64,000 bases of DNA from Saitoella complicata NRRL Y-17804. Lineage: Eukaryota; Ascomycota; Saitoellomycetes; Saitoellales; Saitoellaceae. The notes below the pieces were generated by a model. The model saw only the letters and a list, made by a program, of their open reading frames with translations, had not been told where the DNA came from and ran no database searches. This document shows, in pieces, positions 43,765 to 54,312 of the stretch (its first letter is position 1; the number at the start of each line of letters is the position of its first letter). The stretch covers positions 669,285-733,284 of the forward strand of contig NW_017566994.1 in the NCBI RefSeq assembly GCF_001661265.1, in the 5' to 3' direction. Made by a program: the position numbers and the translations under genes.

Positions 43765-46700
43765 ACCAGTTAAAGGATCACAATCATTCAACATTCAATC
43801 TGTTTACAGAGTTTTGGAAGGGGGGAGTACGTCGACGTTTGACCTCAGCATGTGAGTACGCTCGTCTGGATTACTGAAGGACAAGACCAGAAGGGAATTT
43901 AAAACATGCGCTGCGTTTGAGTGAACTTATCAATGTTCCTGACAAAGGTGCAAAACTTCGTTCATCCGCTGCCGGGACTAACGAGTTGACATTGCAGAAC
44001 CAGCAAGGGCCGAGATTGTTGATACTAGACGAACTACACGAGGACTAGCAAGTACTCACGCACTGCATTCAAACTTATTCACCATCCAGACACTCACCAA
44101 GGGAATACCACTTCCGTTCCCTTGCTGCCCCGAAGCGCAGTAACACAGTGCGTCATTGAATTATCGGTGGAAGCTTGACGTAGCGCTGCTATCGTGAACT
44201 TGACCGAGAGTCGGTACCGAAGTCGCACACCCAAACCGGCAACAGAGTTATGTTCACTTTCAAACTCCACTCCATTCTCACCAAATCATCCAGCATTACG
44301 ACAGGCCGCGATGACGACAACATCAGTCCATCCAGATTTATTCGTCACAGTGACGATTCTCGACGCAGTGAGGTTGAAGTCGGCAGTCAGCAAGTCCCGG
44401 TTGCTACCTCATCGCACACAAAGACCCTGTCTGTGAGAATACTATCAGGGTAAGAGGATCATGTGATTTGTTCAGTCAAGAAAGCTCCTAATCAAGACTC
44501 AGCTCACAGGTAACGTGTCGGGTAAGGAAGGAGGCAAGCCTGGACCGCGAAGGTGGCATAAGATCCACGGCGAATCGTAACAGCTACACCGGGTCATAGT
44601 CCAGGTGATCGGCGACACACGGGTGTGTTCTTCTAACTTGCGAGGCGGTTGATCTGCGGAGAAGGTGGAAACCGGCGAGACGGGATAATGATAGCGGACC
44701 ATGCCTCTGTACCGACCAAGATGTTGATCATGTCTGTCGCCGTCCTTGACTGCCATTCACGATGGATGTACGTATGACTTTGTGGGAGCAAGGACGCGAC
44801 GAGAGTGATGACAAAGCAAGAAATGACGACCGATGGATGGATGAGAATTCAGGTGACTGATCATGGTCATCGGTAGAAGCTAACCGGACAGTATCGCCGT
44901 TTGTGTAGTTCGAGTGATGATTTACGGCTTTGACGGTGGACTATCGTCCAGGCGAGTTGATCGGGAGGAGCTCGAAGGGAAGGTTGAGTTAAGTGGTCAC
45001 CGTTCACCTTTCCAAACTCCAAAGCACCGAGCCAGAGGAACCGGAAGTTCGCAGCCAACATTGTGTTTCAGACACTTGGTAGTAGCTGATAAGAGTGAAG
45101 ATAGCAATGCCTCGAGTATTGTCGATGATAGTGCAAGCGGTTAAAGCGCGACGGCAAGACCAGACGGAGACGATGCAAAAGGCGATTGGTGCAGTGTGAG
45201 GCCTGCCTTCATGATGCTTGCCTGGCGAGTAGGAAGGATGTCGAGGCGAAAAGACGTAGAGCAAGAGCGGATGACGGGTGATGAGGAAGGAAGCGAAGAG
45301 GCTAGGAGACGACGACGGAAGACGGGTGAGGATTCGTGGGGGCTGGCTTGCCGAATCAGGCAACTCTTATGACCCCAAAGCCGCTTTGATTCTTCACAGA
45401 TCAAGTGAACGACGTGTTCCCTTCGTGCAATAGCAATATTCCCCAGCCAGGACCAATCAGCTGCACGCAATATCGACGGCGGCCCGTGCACTGTAACTTC
45501 AACCGACAACGTAAAAGTACGTCTAACGTCTTGTGCAGCCCATCAACACAACCAGAAGGGACGGTGCGACTCAGATGCGATTCGAAGTCCTCCTCAGTCC
45601 TCCTCATTCCTCCTCGAGCCTTCCGCGCCCCGAGGTCGGATCATGTAGCACTGAAGGATGACGTTGGCAGTTGTACGCAGGATGTTGTTTCGGAAGTGAT
45701 GGTCGCGGCTGAGAATGCCAGTGTGCAGTTCAGGCTTGTCACCGGCGGGGGTTTATGCTCAGTGTCAGTTATCTCCGCCCCATCTTCGACATTTCGCAGC
45801 GTGCGACAGCTTCGGATAGCGATATTGCAGAGCATGAAGTCGATCAAAAATCGATTGCCTCTACCGGCAGACCACCCAACTCTAACGTCATCAACGGGAA
45901 GTCGCCTCGTACATCTTGATTTTGAGGTCGCGACCCGCGCGCCGGTGCATTCCTCCGAGATTTGAGTCGTGCAGCGGGGCGGAGGAGGATGGGAACTTAA
46001 CGGCTGTTGACAACATATGAATGCAGTTGAAAATGTGAGAGTAAAGTCAACAACTTCGAGAGCAGTGGTCAAGGAGACAGTGGAGGTTGTCGACCTCGCG
46101 GGATCATCCCCTGAACTGCCGGTGAAGTGGCAATGACGCTCGTTCCAGTGCCATATGGATCTTCATCGTGTACGTCGTCGTTCGTCAACAATCACAGCAA
46201 CATAGCACCGTCTCCAGTTGCACTCGAGCACCGCATTCTACAAGACTTCATCGTTGTCGTACCATTCATGCGTTCCTTGCTCATTTCTCTCTGTGAGATC
46301 TTCAACACCTTTGTTTTGCGTTTGGATCAATGGCAGACGTCTCTCGTCAACCGTGGCCGCTGCGTACACGTACTTACGAAGAAGCGGATCCGGTGAGGGT
46401 ATCAAGGTATGCGATCTGCGAACTGCCAAGTTCATTGGCCTTCTTTAACTCCTGCCTCTTGTACTGCTCGTGGCTGGTGTTTCCCACTGTAAACATCATA
46501 ATTGAAACTGTTTCACCCTAATCGTCGAAGGTCGCTTACTGCCGCCAATGGAGAGCTTCCTTAAGCGCTTTGGTTCACGGGTTTTGACGACGGCCATGGC
46601 GATGTGAAAAGTTCGGTCACTGAGTACTTTGGGTATACCCACATTCCTGGTCAGTGAAGTTGCTTTCTTCATCCCAGAGACGCCGCTATATTGGTCGAAA

Positions 46701-47412
46701 CTGACCGAGGCGTCATCGACGCAATGTAGAATCAAAATCAAGATGTGAGGTCCACGTCCGGTGGGAGTGCGCCGACGATCATGGCTACAATGACTTCAAC
46801 AATCTTGCAAGATTACACCGATACACTGGTGGCATTCTACGACCTAGGTTTTGCTGTGTTATACCAGTTCGTTTGTTGCGTCGGTATCGAACGGAAAGAT
46901 CGTAACAGCAGTTAAGGGGAGGTCAAGTCTAGTGCAATGAACTTTCAATTCTCGAAGAGATGAGTAGAACCGAAATGGAAATCAAATCGCGTGCTCCTTC
47001 TGCACAGTTCGGAGGAGAAAGGCTACCAAGGGGAAGAGGCTGCTGCGAGCGAGCATCAACGGAGCACGGAATACGTATCGTACGAAAGACGTTCCCTGCC
47101 GAATGCAATTTCAATCAAGTTTAGAAACTCAAAAGATCGAAAAGAGAGAGTCACAAGGTCCCGGCGGGACGATAGCCACTTTTTGACGTCTAAGTCCCAC
47201 TGCCCGTCCGGAGACCTCTGCGCGAGAGCACGAGGTGTCGCACCCTCCCCGGAACTCACACTGGATCCCCGACGTCGCAAGTTGCCATCTCGTGTGTGTG
47301 CCGCAACCTACCCCAGTCAAGCCCCCTTCGGCACCCCACTGGTGCACCTCACCAGTGGACCGACGGAGCTCTGTGTTAGCTTAACTCATGTTATAGGGGG
47401 GAAACTCACTTA

Positions 47413-47434
47413 GTCACCCCGCGAAGCGGGGGAC
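47413..47434. other. very stable GC hairpin with GCGAAGC loop
   Basis: CCCCGCGAAGCGGGG (47417-47431) is a perfect stem capped by GCGAAGC, a sequence known for exceptional hairpin stability in DNA. Flanking GTC/GAC can extend the stem around one bulged A. No adjacent gene end explains it; it lies about 375 bp upstream of the telobox and the unknown 48-kb gene. Confidence 0.6.
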
Positions 47435-47785
47435 AGGTACTCAAGTCTTGATGAAATATATGAGGATCTTTTCGGACGGAAGAAAAATTTGAAAAGAGAC
47501 AGCTGGAGGGTTCAGGCGACAAAACAACTTCGATCACTTTACAATCTTTGGATGTATTACACTGTAGAACATGTACGTCCTCGTCCTCGAACTCGCCACC
47601 ACATACACGTCTCGCCCGGTCTGACTCGATATGGACATGGGCGTTCCAACCCGAGCTCGATCTACGAAGCTTTCAGACATCTTATTGACCACTATTACAA
47701 TGCAAGGAAGCTGCCGGCCGTGGCTGCGGCCTGGGGGACGATGACGGCCTTGATACTTCCTTCAAGTCCCGATGTGCGTGCTTAG

Positions 47786-47799
47786 AACCCTAACCCTAA
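47786..47799. promoter_or_regulatory. double telobox (AACCCTAACCCTAA)
   Basis: Just over two copies of the telomere repeat, 13 bp before the candidate start codon at 47812. In yeasts and plants, AACCCTAA motifs in promoters bind Tbf1/TRF-like Myb proteins. It could be a regulatory site or a small interstitial telomeric remnant. Confidence 0.5.
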
Positions 47800-47811
47800 G
47801 TTCTTTGTGAA

Positions 47812-49347
47812 ATGGACTATTACATCCTGTCGAAAATATCGTTTTCTCTTCGTGATTCCTTTTCAGCTGGGTTGAGTGGGCTTAGCTTTTTCGGCCGCTA
47901 CTTGTCAAATTTGCCAAACTTTCTTCCCACGGTGTCTGAATATGACATGCTCGCCACCAGCTGCGTCGACTGCACCAGTTCTTAAACTTGCCCACGACAG
48001 TTTCCCCAAACATTCTCAACGGCTTGACTATACAGATGCTATTTTGGCGTCCATGGATCGGAGCCGGAGCCCGCCTCAGACCGCACGGTTTATCTGAGGC
48101 AGTTTTTCAAAAACATATATTATAACCACGTTGCCGGCACGGATTATTGCGTCATTCAGGTTCGGAAAAAGTGGTTTGAGGAGCGTTCTGAATACACCGA
48201 GAGTAAGCTCATCACGGCGCAGTGGAATGCTCTGGGTATGGTTGTGTACAAGACATTTGACTTAGCACAGTATGCTAGAGAGTTGCAAGTCCTTTGGGAC
48301 TTTCGCTTCGGGGACGATGTCAAGATTTTTTTGGACTCCAACACGCAAGTCGCGTTGATTACGTCGAAAGGCAAAACATACGAAGTTTCCTACACGCCGC
48401 GTTGCCTTCAAGAGCGGTATGACCGCGCCGCAATAAAGGCGCAGGGTATCCTCCAACGTCGCGCGGAGGACTATGCCACAGCTTTGAGGCATTTCTTGAA
48501 CGAGGTCGGGATGATTAGCCTCGACGATCTTTATCCTGCTTTCAGCACCGCATCTCACGGCAAGGAGCTTGAGCTGAGTCGCGCAGATATGCCAAGCGCG
48601 AGCATACCAGACCTGCTGCGCGCTCTTTTTGGGGAAGACTACATTGAGTTCGTCCACAAGTCAAAACTCTATGTTGGCCTCAGGTACCGGTCCTGGGATC
48701 TCGACACTGCCTGGTATAATAAAAGATACAAGGTGCAACACGCCCTTACCACAATGTGTCTCGATCATCCGCATGTCTTCGGTGAATCACTCAATGACTT
48801 GTTCAAGCTTCGCTTCTCAATCAGCGATAACATGCTGATTTCGATTTCCTCATCGTTCGTCACAATTGACATGCTCAACATGGGCAGACGCAATACTCTT
48901 CTCTTCGAGTTCATGAATGTGGATGTTGACGCCTACAAGCTGGCGGAGATAAACAAAGTCAATGGTACTGGTCAATCCCAGATCATATACCGAGATACCA
49001 TCATCGACGCGGTATTCTCCCCTACCATCGTCATTAACCACCACCAGGTACACGAAGGTACTCCGGAGGTGAATCCTGGACCTGGAGGTGGAGGTGGACC
49101 TAATGGGGCGCCACAAACTATGTCCCCATCTCCCGCAGCACCCCAAGTACCAGCTGAACCCATCCCCGAGCCCGCTCCACAACCGCCGCCGGCACCCGCA
49201 GCAAAGCCTGGACCTCAGACGTCGAGTCAAGTACCTCAGAGATCTCAATGGGCCGAGTTGACGACCTTTGGGTTCGTGACGGGAGCGAGCGGGATGTTTT
49301 CGCAGGCGGCCGAAGACGGATATACTCAATCAGGCGGGTACTATTGA
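47812..49347 (+). CDS. unrecognised gene with Pro-rich C-terminus; 5' exon tentative
   Basis: The main exon is open in one frame from 48028 to the stop at 49347. The first internal ATG (48238) would give 369 residues, but protein-like sequence extends upstream to about 48037 without an ATG (RTVYLRQFFKNIYYNHVAGTDYCVIQVRKKWFE). In the same frame, ATG 47812 opens a segment (MDYYILSKISFSLRDSF...) closed by TAA 47983, so an intron between about 47934 and 48035 (acceptor TATACAG) is likely; no consensus donor was found. The body is mixed alpha/beta with no known motif (LQVLWDFRFGDDVKIFLD, HVFGESLNDLFKLRFS, RRNTLLFEFMNVDVDAYKLAE). A Gly/Pro-rich linker (PGPGGGGGPNGAP; PEPAPQPPPAPAA) and GYTQSGGYY end it. 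No signal peptide on the main exon. It may be lineage-specific. Confidence 0.55.
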
Positions 49348-51463
49348 GGCGCGATATCACAAAAATGAAGGAGCTTGAAGTTTATTTTTGGAAATTTATA
49401 GACAAAAAGGGTAAAAATTGACCTCTTCTTTCCAATTAGGAAGCTCTGAACAGTATCGCTCTGTTCTTCCCATTGTTGAGGACCATCTTTTCGATAAGAG
49501 GGTCAGCTATCGAGTGCTGGTTTGGAGGAAGTCAGTCCACAGGTTCCTCAGCAGATATTTCTTTGCGAGCGCCGACCTTGCGCGCTAAGACGCGACCGGA
49601 CCGTTTCCGGAACAGGACACAGTACCAGACCTGCAGAGTGCTACCGAAGGGACAGGGTCTTCAACGTGACTCACACTGGATGTTTTCAGAGCTTTGCGGT
49701 CGTAACTCTCCTATCAAATAGACGCTGATCTTACGGCCACTCGTTCTTCGACGTTTCCCACGGGTACCCTGAACGCGCAAAATCCGTTGTTTATCCAGCC
49801 TCGCATACTAGGATGTCTGCGAGCTGTACTTGTGTATCAATGATTGTGTCAACATTCCGGCAGATATCGATTGGGTGTCGTTTTTAGTCCGTAGAATGAT
49901 GCAGTACTGTACAAAACCTGTCAAGAGGCTGGTCCACTTGCGCGCCGTGAACGGTACGACTTAGGCACGCACATGAACAATGATCAATCCCATTCGCGAA
50001 GATAGAACATATAAAGCAAACCATAGAGAGTTATAGTACGTCATCACTATCAAACAAGTCACAACCCTTCTTCACAAACACATGTCCCGCTCCCATGATA
50101 CCGACAGAGGTGCACAGGGGCGTTACCATTCACAACCCGCGATACACCAACCTCTCTAGGAGAACAGCGCATCTGAGCCGAGAACTCCTTCAACCAACCA
50201 TATAGCTTGTCCTTTTCGATTGATCCAAGCGCGGTATATCCTCGGATACCTCGTGTAATGGTATAGTTTTTGCGGAAGCTTCAGCTACGAGCAAGACACA
50301 TCTGCCCTGAGAATCCGAGCTGCAGCCACCTGCAGTTGCTCCATGGCAGCCAGGTTGCACGTACGGACGATTTACGAGGCAGTTTTTCTGTATACGAGCT
50401 CTGTCAATGGATTAGTACTGCTGGGTATGACTGCCATGAACACCGAGGAACCCCGTCTGTGCCATATGACGCCGGCGGAGACGCACACGGTGCGAGCTCA
50501 TGGTCAGGAACTTTAATACCATATTTAACAGGAGAGCTAATCGCTCTCTTGCAGTTGACGACGTCATCCGGAGTGCTCTCTGAGAACCCTATCCTCTCCC
50601 GCCAAGACGCGGAAGGCTTGTGCGTAGTTTATGATACTTCTTCGCGGGTCACGTGATCATTAACTCCTGGGTGACGTTGGTATATAGATTTAACTACCAT
50701 ACTCTCTATGAGACGCTTAAGCTTGCTTCCGAGATTCATGAACATGAGCGGTCGTGTTTGCAGTTCGGTCAATACATGTGGCAGCCATGAAGGAGAGGAT
50801 TGGATGGTTCACGGGACGGGTCCCATGCGGACGACCGACGCGTAACAGCGTGGAGATCATGGGGGGTTGGACTAGAGAATCGGTGTTGCCGGTGGTGTTG
50901 GTGGTGTCGGAATGGTTAGTGTGGTCGCTGTTGCTGGTGGTATTTGAGACATCGCACGGTCCAGCAATTATCTCCAATCATCCTGCTGATTAACTCGCTC
51001 AACATGTTCTACAACCATGGGGGCCGCAACGTCCTCAACACCGCATCCATCAGCGGTCAGCGGTCAGCTGTCGGCAAAAATCAAGCTATGATCTATCAGT
51101 TCGTGTCCTTGTCGCATTCTGCAAGACACCACCAGGAATGAAACGTGAGGCGGGGACATCGAGGGGCAACCCATGTTTTACATGCCTTATCTTGCCAACA
51201 TCTGGCTAGAATGCGGGTGAATTGGGGCCGATGGAAATGAAACCTTTATGTTAGGCATCAGGGGGGCAGCGGGCTGCTTTCGGTGGCAATCGAGGAGGTG
51301 CTGTTGGTCGTGTTCTTGTGCCGTGGACGTTCAACGAACGCTTTGAACAAGATGTCCAAAGATGCACGACCGCATCGCATCAACGAGGAATGACGGAACG
51401 CGTGATTCTCTGAGATTCAGGGACGATTGTGGAAGTATTATTTGAAACGGTTGGAAAATTGCC
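49348..51463. other. 2-kb gene-poor stretch before the 5S gene
   Basis: A/T-rich 3' flank of the unknown gene, then no supported ORF. A promoter-like block lies at 50010-50081. Remaining ORFs (for example 50270-50656) have no recognisable features. Confidence 0.45.
50010..50016 (+). promoter_or_regulatory. TATA box of an orphan promoter-like block
   Basis: TATAAAG is followed by a G-poor, CA-rich leader (ATCAAACAAGTCACAACCCT) and an ATG at 50082 in a CACAAACACATG context, exactly like an expressed fungal gene start. The frame closes after 25 codons (50082-50159). It could be a truncated gene, a spliced small gene not resolved here, or a peptide gene. Confidence 0.3.
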
Positions 51464-51582
51464 AGATACGGCCATACCATGATGAAAGCACAGGATCCCG
51501 TCCGATCTCCTAAGTTAAGCATCATAGGGCCCAGTCAGTACTAGCGTGGGAGACCAGCTGGGAATACTCGGGTGCTGTATCT
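51464..51582 (+). rRNA. 5S ribosomal RNA gene (dispersed copy)
   Basis: About 119 nt. Eukaryotic 5S landmarks in order: TACGGCCATACC, GAAAGCACAGGATCCCGTCCGATCTCC, the A-box AAGTTAAGC, the C-box-like GTCAGTACTAGCGTGGGAGACCA, and CTGGGAATACTCGGGTGCTGTAT. The ends AGATACGGC and GCTGTATCT pair as helix I with one G-U. The only oddities are a few substitutions from the common consensus (GGGAGACCA for GGGTGACCA) and just TTT directly at the 3' end; a T5 run lies about 27 bp downstream and may terminate Pol III. It may be functional or a slightly diverged copy. Single dispersed 5S genes are normal in filamentous ascomycetes. Confidence 0.88.
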
Positions 51583-52399
51583 TTAGTGCATGGTCTGAAG
51601 AAGGTTCTCTTTTTAGTGAACAAACACGAGGATTTAGACTAACCGAAGCTCCCACACTCGCGAGTGTCTTTGAGATGAGTTGGCATCACGTCAAAGCGGG
51701 TTTTGCGTTAATCTGCCGCCTTCTCGACGATGCGTGAGTTGTGCCAAGATGTTCAAGATGTCCCAGACCGTCGTGTCAACTGAGGGACGCGCATGACTCG
51801 CCGTTGCTCAATCATCCATGCAACTGGAAGCTCGACGTGAGATGTAGGGAGCCAAACGGGTGCATATTAGGTGGACAACACGACGTCGCCATGACCTTTG
51901 CCTGAGTAGTCCGATGACTTCGAACAGGTCACATTCGTCCTGGTGCTCGACTGGAGTATAGACCGAAGCATATCCACCGACTCGATGTTTACAAAGTGCG
52001 TTATCTGCGAGGACGCAGGGTTATCGATACCTATGATAAGGGCCATGTTATGCTGTGGCAGAAGGATGAATGGACAGTATTATTCTGTTTGAGAAAACAA
52101 TGGAAACGATGCCTTTCATGGCCAGCCCAGATTGGGAGAGCCTGGCGGATCGCCCGTCGACGGAGATCACAGCCGACCCCGCAAACCCGGCCCCGCACTG
52201 CAACGCACCGTAGTCGCCGACTAAACACCAAGATGATGGAGGCCTAACCCTACCGATTTGATAGCTGTCGACCATCCTACAAGGGAGCTTACTGTACTAC
52301 CTGAACAGTCAAACCTGCTTCGGCACTAAATCGTTTACCTACAACGAACACCAGACCCTACCTCTTCTTCTCAATTGATCCGTCACACCACATCTCAAC
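51583..52399. other. intergenic, 5S gene to SDR gene
   Basis: About 800 bp with no supported protein gene. A telobox-like CCTAACCCTA sits at 52243-52252, about 150 bp before the SDR start codon. The last 80 bp are CA-rich leader sequence. Confidence 0.45.
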
Positions 52400-53207
52400 A
52401 TGTCATACAAGCTCAAAGGCCGCAACGTCCTCGTCACCGCCTCCTCCAACGGCCTTGGCGCCGAAGTCGCCCGTCAATTCGCCGCGGCTGGGTGCAACGT
52501 CGCCATCAACTTTCACTCTTCCCCCGACGCCGCAAACACTGTCGTCGATGCCTGCAAAGCCGAGAACATCTCCTCCATCGCAATCCAGGCCGATTTGTCG
52601 TCCAAAGATGACTGTGAAAGACTCGTCAAGGAAGCGAAGGAGCAGTTGGGTGGGTTGGATGTTGTTGTGAGCAATGGTGGTTGGACAAAGTTTGCGCCAT
52701 TCGAGGATCTGGAGGCGTTCAGTGATGAGGAATGGGATAAATGTTGGACAATGAACGTCAAATCCCATTTCTGGTTGTTCCGTGCTGCAAAGCCGTTCTT
52801 GGAGGCGAATGAGGATGGGGGTGTATTCCTGATATCCTCCTCTCTCGCGGTAAGTTGAACTTTTTCGCTCACCACCTCGTGATACTAAAACGACAAACTT
52901 ACAGGCCCTCAAACCATCCGGCTCCTCCCTCCCCTACTCCACCACCAAATCCGCATCCCTCCACCTCACCAAATGCCTCGCAACAACATCCACCCGAATC
53001 CGCGTCAACGCCGTTCTCCCCGGTCTCCTACTCACGCAATGGGGCCAGAAGTTCGGTGAAGAGAAGATTCGGGAGATTGCGGAGAGGGCACAGTTGAAGC
53101 AGGTTACCGAGGTGGAGGATGCGGCACAGATGTTTGTTGGGTTGGCGGCGAATGGGGGGATTACCGGACAGGGTGTTTGTGTTGATAGTGGGATTGGGTT
53201 CAAGTAA
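52400..53207 (+). CDS. short-chain dehydrogenase/reductase (classical SDR)
   Basis: NAD(P)-dependent oxidoreductase of unknown substrate. Exons 52400-52849 and 52905-53207 (55-nt intron, GTAAGT, branch ATACTAAAAC, TTACAG) give 250 residues, the classical SDR length. Cofactor motif VTASSNGLGAEVAR (about 11-24), a D-L acidic site QADLSSKDD (about 58-66), the VVSNGG strand equivalent to NNAG (about 85-90), the catalytic Ser region LISSSLAALKPSGSS spanning the splice site, and the active YSTTK (Tyr161, Lys165). The ending GQGVCVDSGIGFK is typical of the family. VSNGG in place of NNAG and TASSNGLG in place of TGASxGIG mark a 3-oxoacyl-reductase-like subgroup. The intron splits the gene beside the active site. 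Confidence 0.93.
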
Positions 53208-53822
53208 GTGAGGGGGGTTGCCGAGGAGTCGTGGGTTCGAGGTTCGGTGGGTGTTACTAACTGTTATTATGTCTTTCAATTACATCGATATCGAAATCTG
53301 TTTTCTCGTTCCTCGATATTGACCCGACACCTTGTGATCGCACGTTGGATTGGATTGTGACAATCCGTTCGAATTGGGAGAAGAAGCCGTGGCATGCTTG
53401 TACACGGGCCTTGGATGATATCGATAAGACATGATATACATTTCCATTTGCAAGCAAGTCCGCGTACGGACGAACGATCCCCAAAGTCCTCTTCATAGGA
53501 CCGTCCGCCCGATCATTATGCGGTAGATGTGGGCAGTACTCATCATCCTCCGTAATCCTCTAAAACACCATAACCGATACTACTGCTAAGGTCATATGGA
53601 TCACTCCACAATGGCACCATCAACGCAAACACCATCCTCCATCACCGCCATCCTCCCCTCCATCTGCTCCTCCTTCCGACATCCCTCCCCTACACCTCAG
53701 CCTGCAAGTTCTACCGATCCTCACCCTTTCCCACCTCCATCTCCCGCCTCGCCCTTTTCCTATAGCTAGCCACCGCAACCGGCAACATCACCGCCCACCT
53801 CGACCCAACCGCCCATGACGCC
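53208..53822. other. intergenic, no supported gene
   Basis: About 600 bp. A Ser/Pro/Thr-rich ORF near 53594-53770 is low complexity and closes early; nothing else was seen. Confidence 0.4.
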
Positions 53823-54300
53823 CTACAACACCCCAATGTGATCGTCCACCGCCATAGTTGATACGGAGTTCCTCGTGCGTGCCGTGATGATACCACCCTT
53901 CTTCCTCCGAGTCGGGTTTGCAGGGGTGATTTGACCAAGTGTGCGGGGGCCGCGGCCGAGGAGGAGGGAGGGGCATTTGCCGGCGATGACGGAGAAGCGT
54001 AAGTGGAGGCCGCGGTCCTTTAGGTTTTCGCAGATCGTTCGATGGAGAGCTTTTCGTTGGGATTGGTCGATAAGGTCAAGATTTCTCGAATGCACACGTG
54101 GCCGGTAATGGGTATGGTCGTGTCACTGGTGCTGTAAAGGTCATGGAACATGCATATGCCTTCCGTGACAAGATATTTCAGGTGTCGTGTATTCCGACCT
54201 CGCTTCACCCTGTCGATCTCCACATGATGAAGATCTAGGGAAAGCGATCAATGGGCTCGAAGTCCGCGATGGGTGTTGTAGATGAGGAGGAGCAGAGCAG
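53823..54300 (-). pseudogene. possible frameshifted gene remnant
   Basis: Two minus-strand frames overlap and look like parts of one protein. Frame one (54223-54020) contains EIDRVKRGRNTRHLKYLVTE and CMFHDLYSTSD. The next frame (from 54095) continues with DLIDQSQRKALHRTICENL and HLRFSVIAGKCPSLLLGRGP. The switch falls in overlapping sequence with no splice signals, so a 1-2 base frameshift is the simplest reading. No family is named. It lies just downstream of the SLOG-like gene on the same strand. Confidence 0.28.
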
Positions 54301-54312
54301 AACCGATCGCCA

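Larger units (their letters stand above)
41836..47785. other. 6-kb gene-poor block
   Basis: No supported protein gene. ORFs of up to 186 codons (for example 45405-45965 plus, 45641-46072 minus) overlap each other antisense and have no domains. A 78-codon ORF and an 84-codon ORF abut in the same frame at 42242-42733, separated by one TAA. Telomere-like TTTAGGGTTA occurs at about 41906. The tRNA-like inverted repeat at 43677 and the GC hairpin at 47413 are the only structured elements noticed. There is no obvious transposon and no strong AT shift. Confidence 0.5.

Noticed and set aside
43640-43800. A functional tRNA on the minus strand
   Set aside because: The D-arm resembles a tRNA, but there is no valid anticodon loop, no GGTTCRA T-arm and no closing acceptor stem.
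45405-46072. Overlapping plus (186 codons) and minus (143 codons) ORFs
   Set aside because: Neither has domain-like sequence or introns. Mutual antisense overlap suggests chance.
47534-47785. ORF ending just before the telobox
   Set aside because: No domain. A short alternative frame begins MYVLVLEL, like a GIY-YIG start, but the GIY-YIG and H motifs do not follow.
53594-53770. Ser/Pro/Thr ORF as a protein gene
   Set aside because: Low-complexity CT-rich DNA reads as Pro/Ser/Thr in several frames, and it closes quickly.
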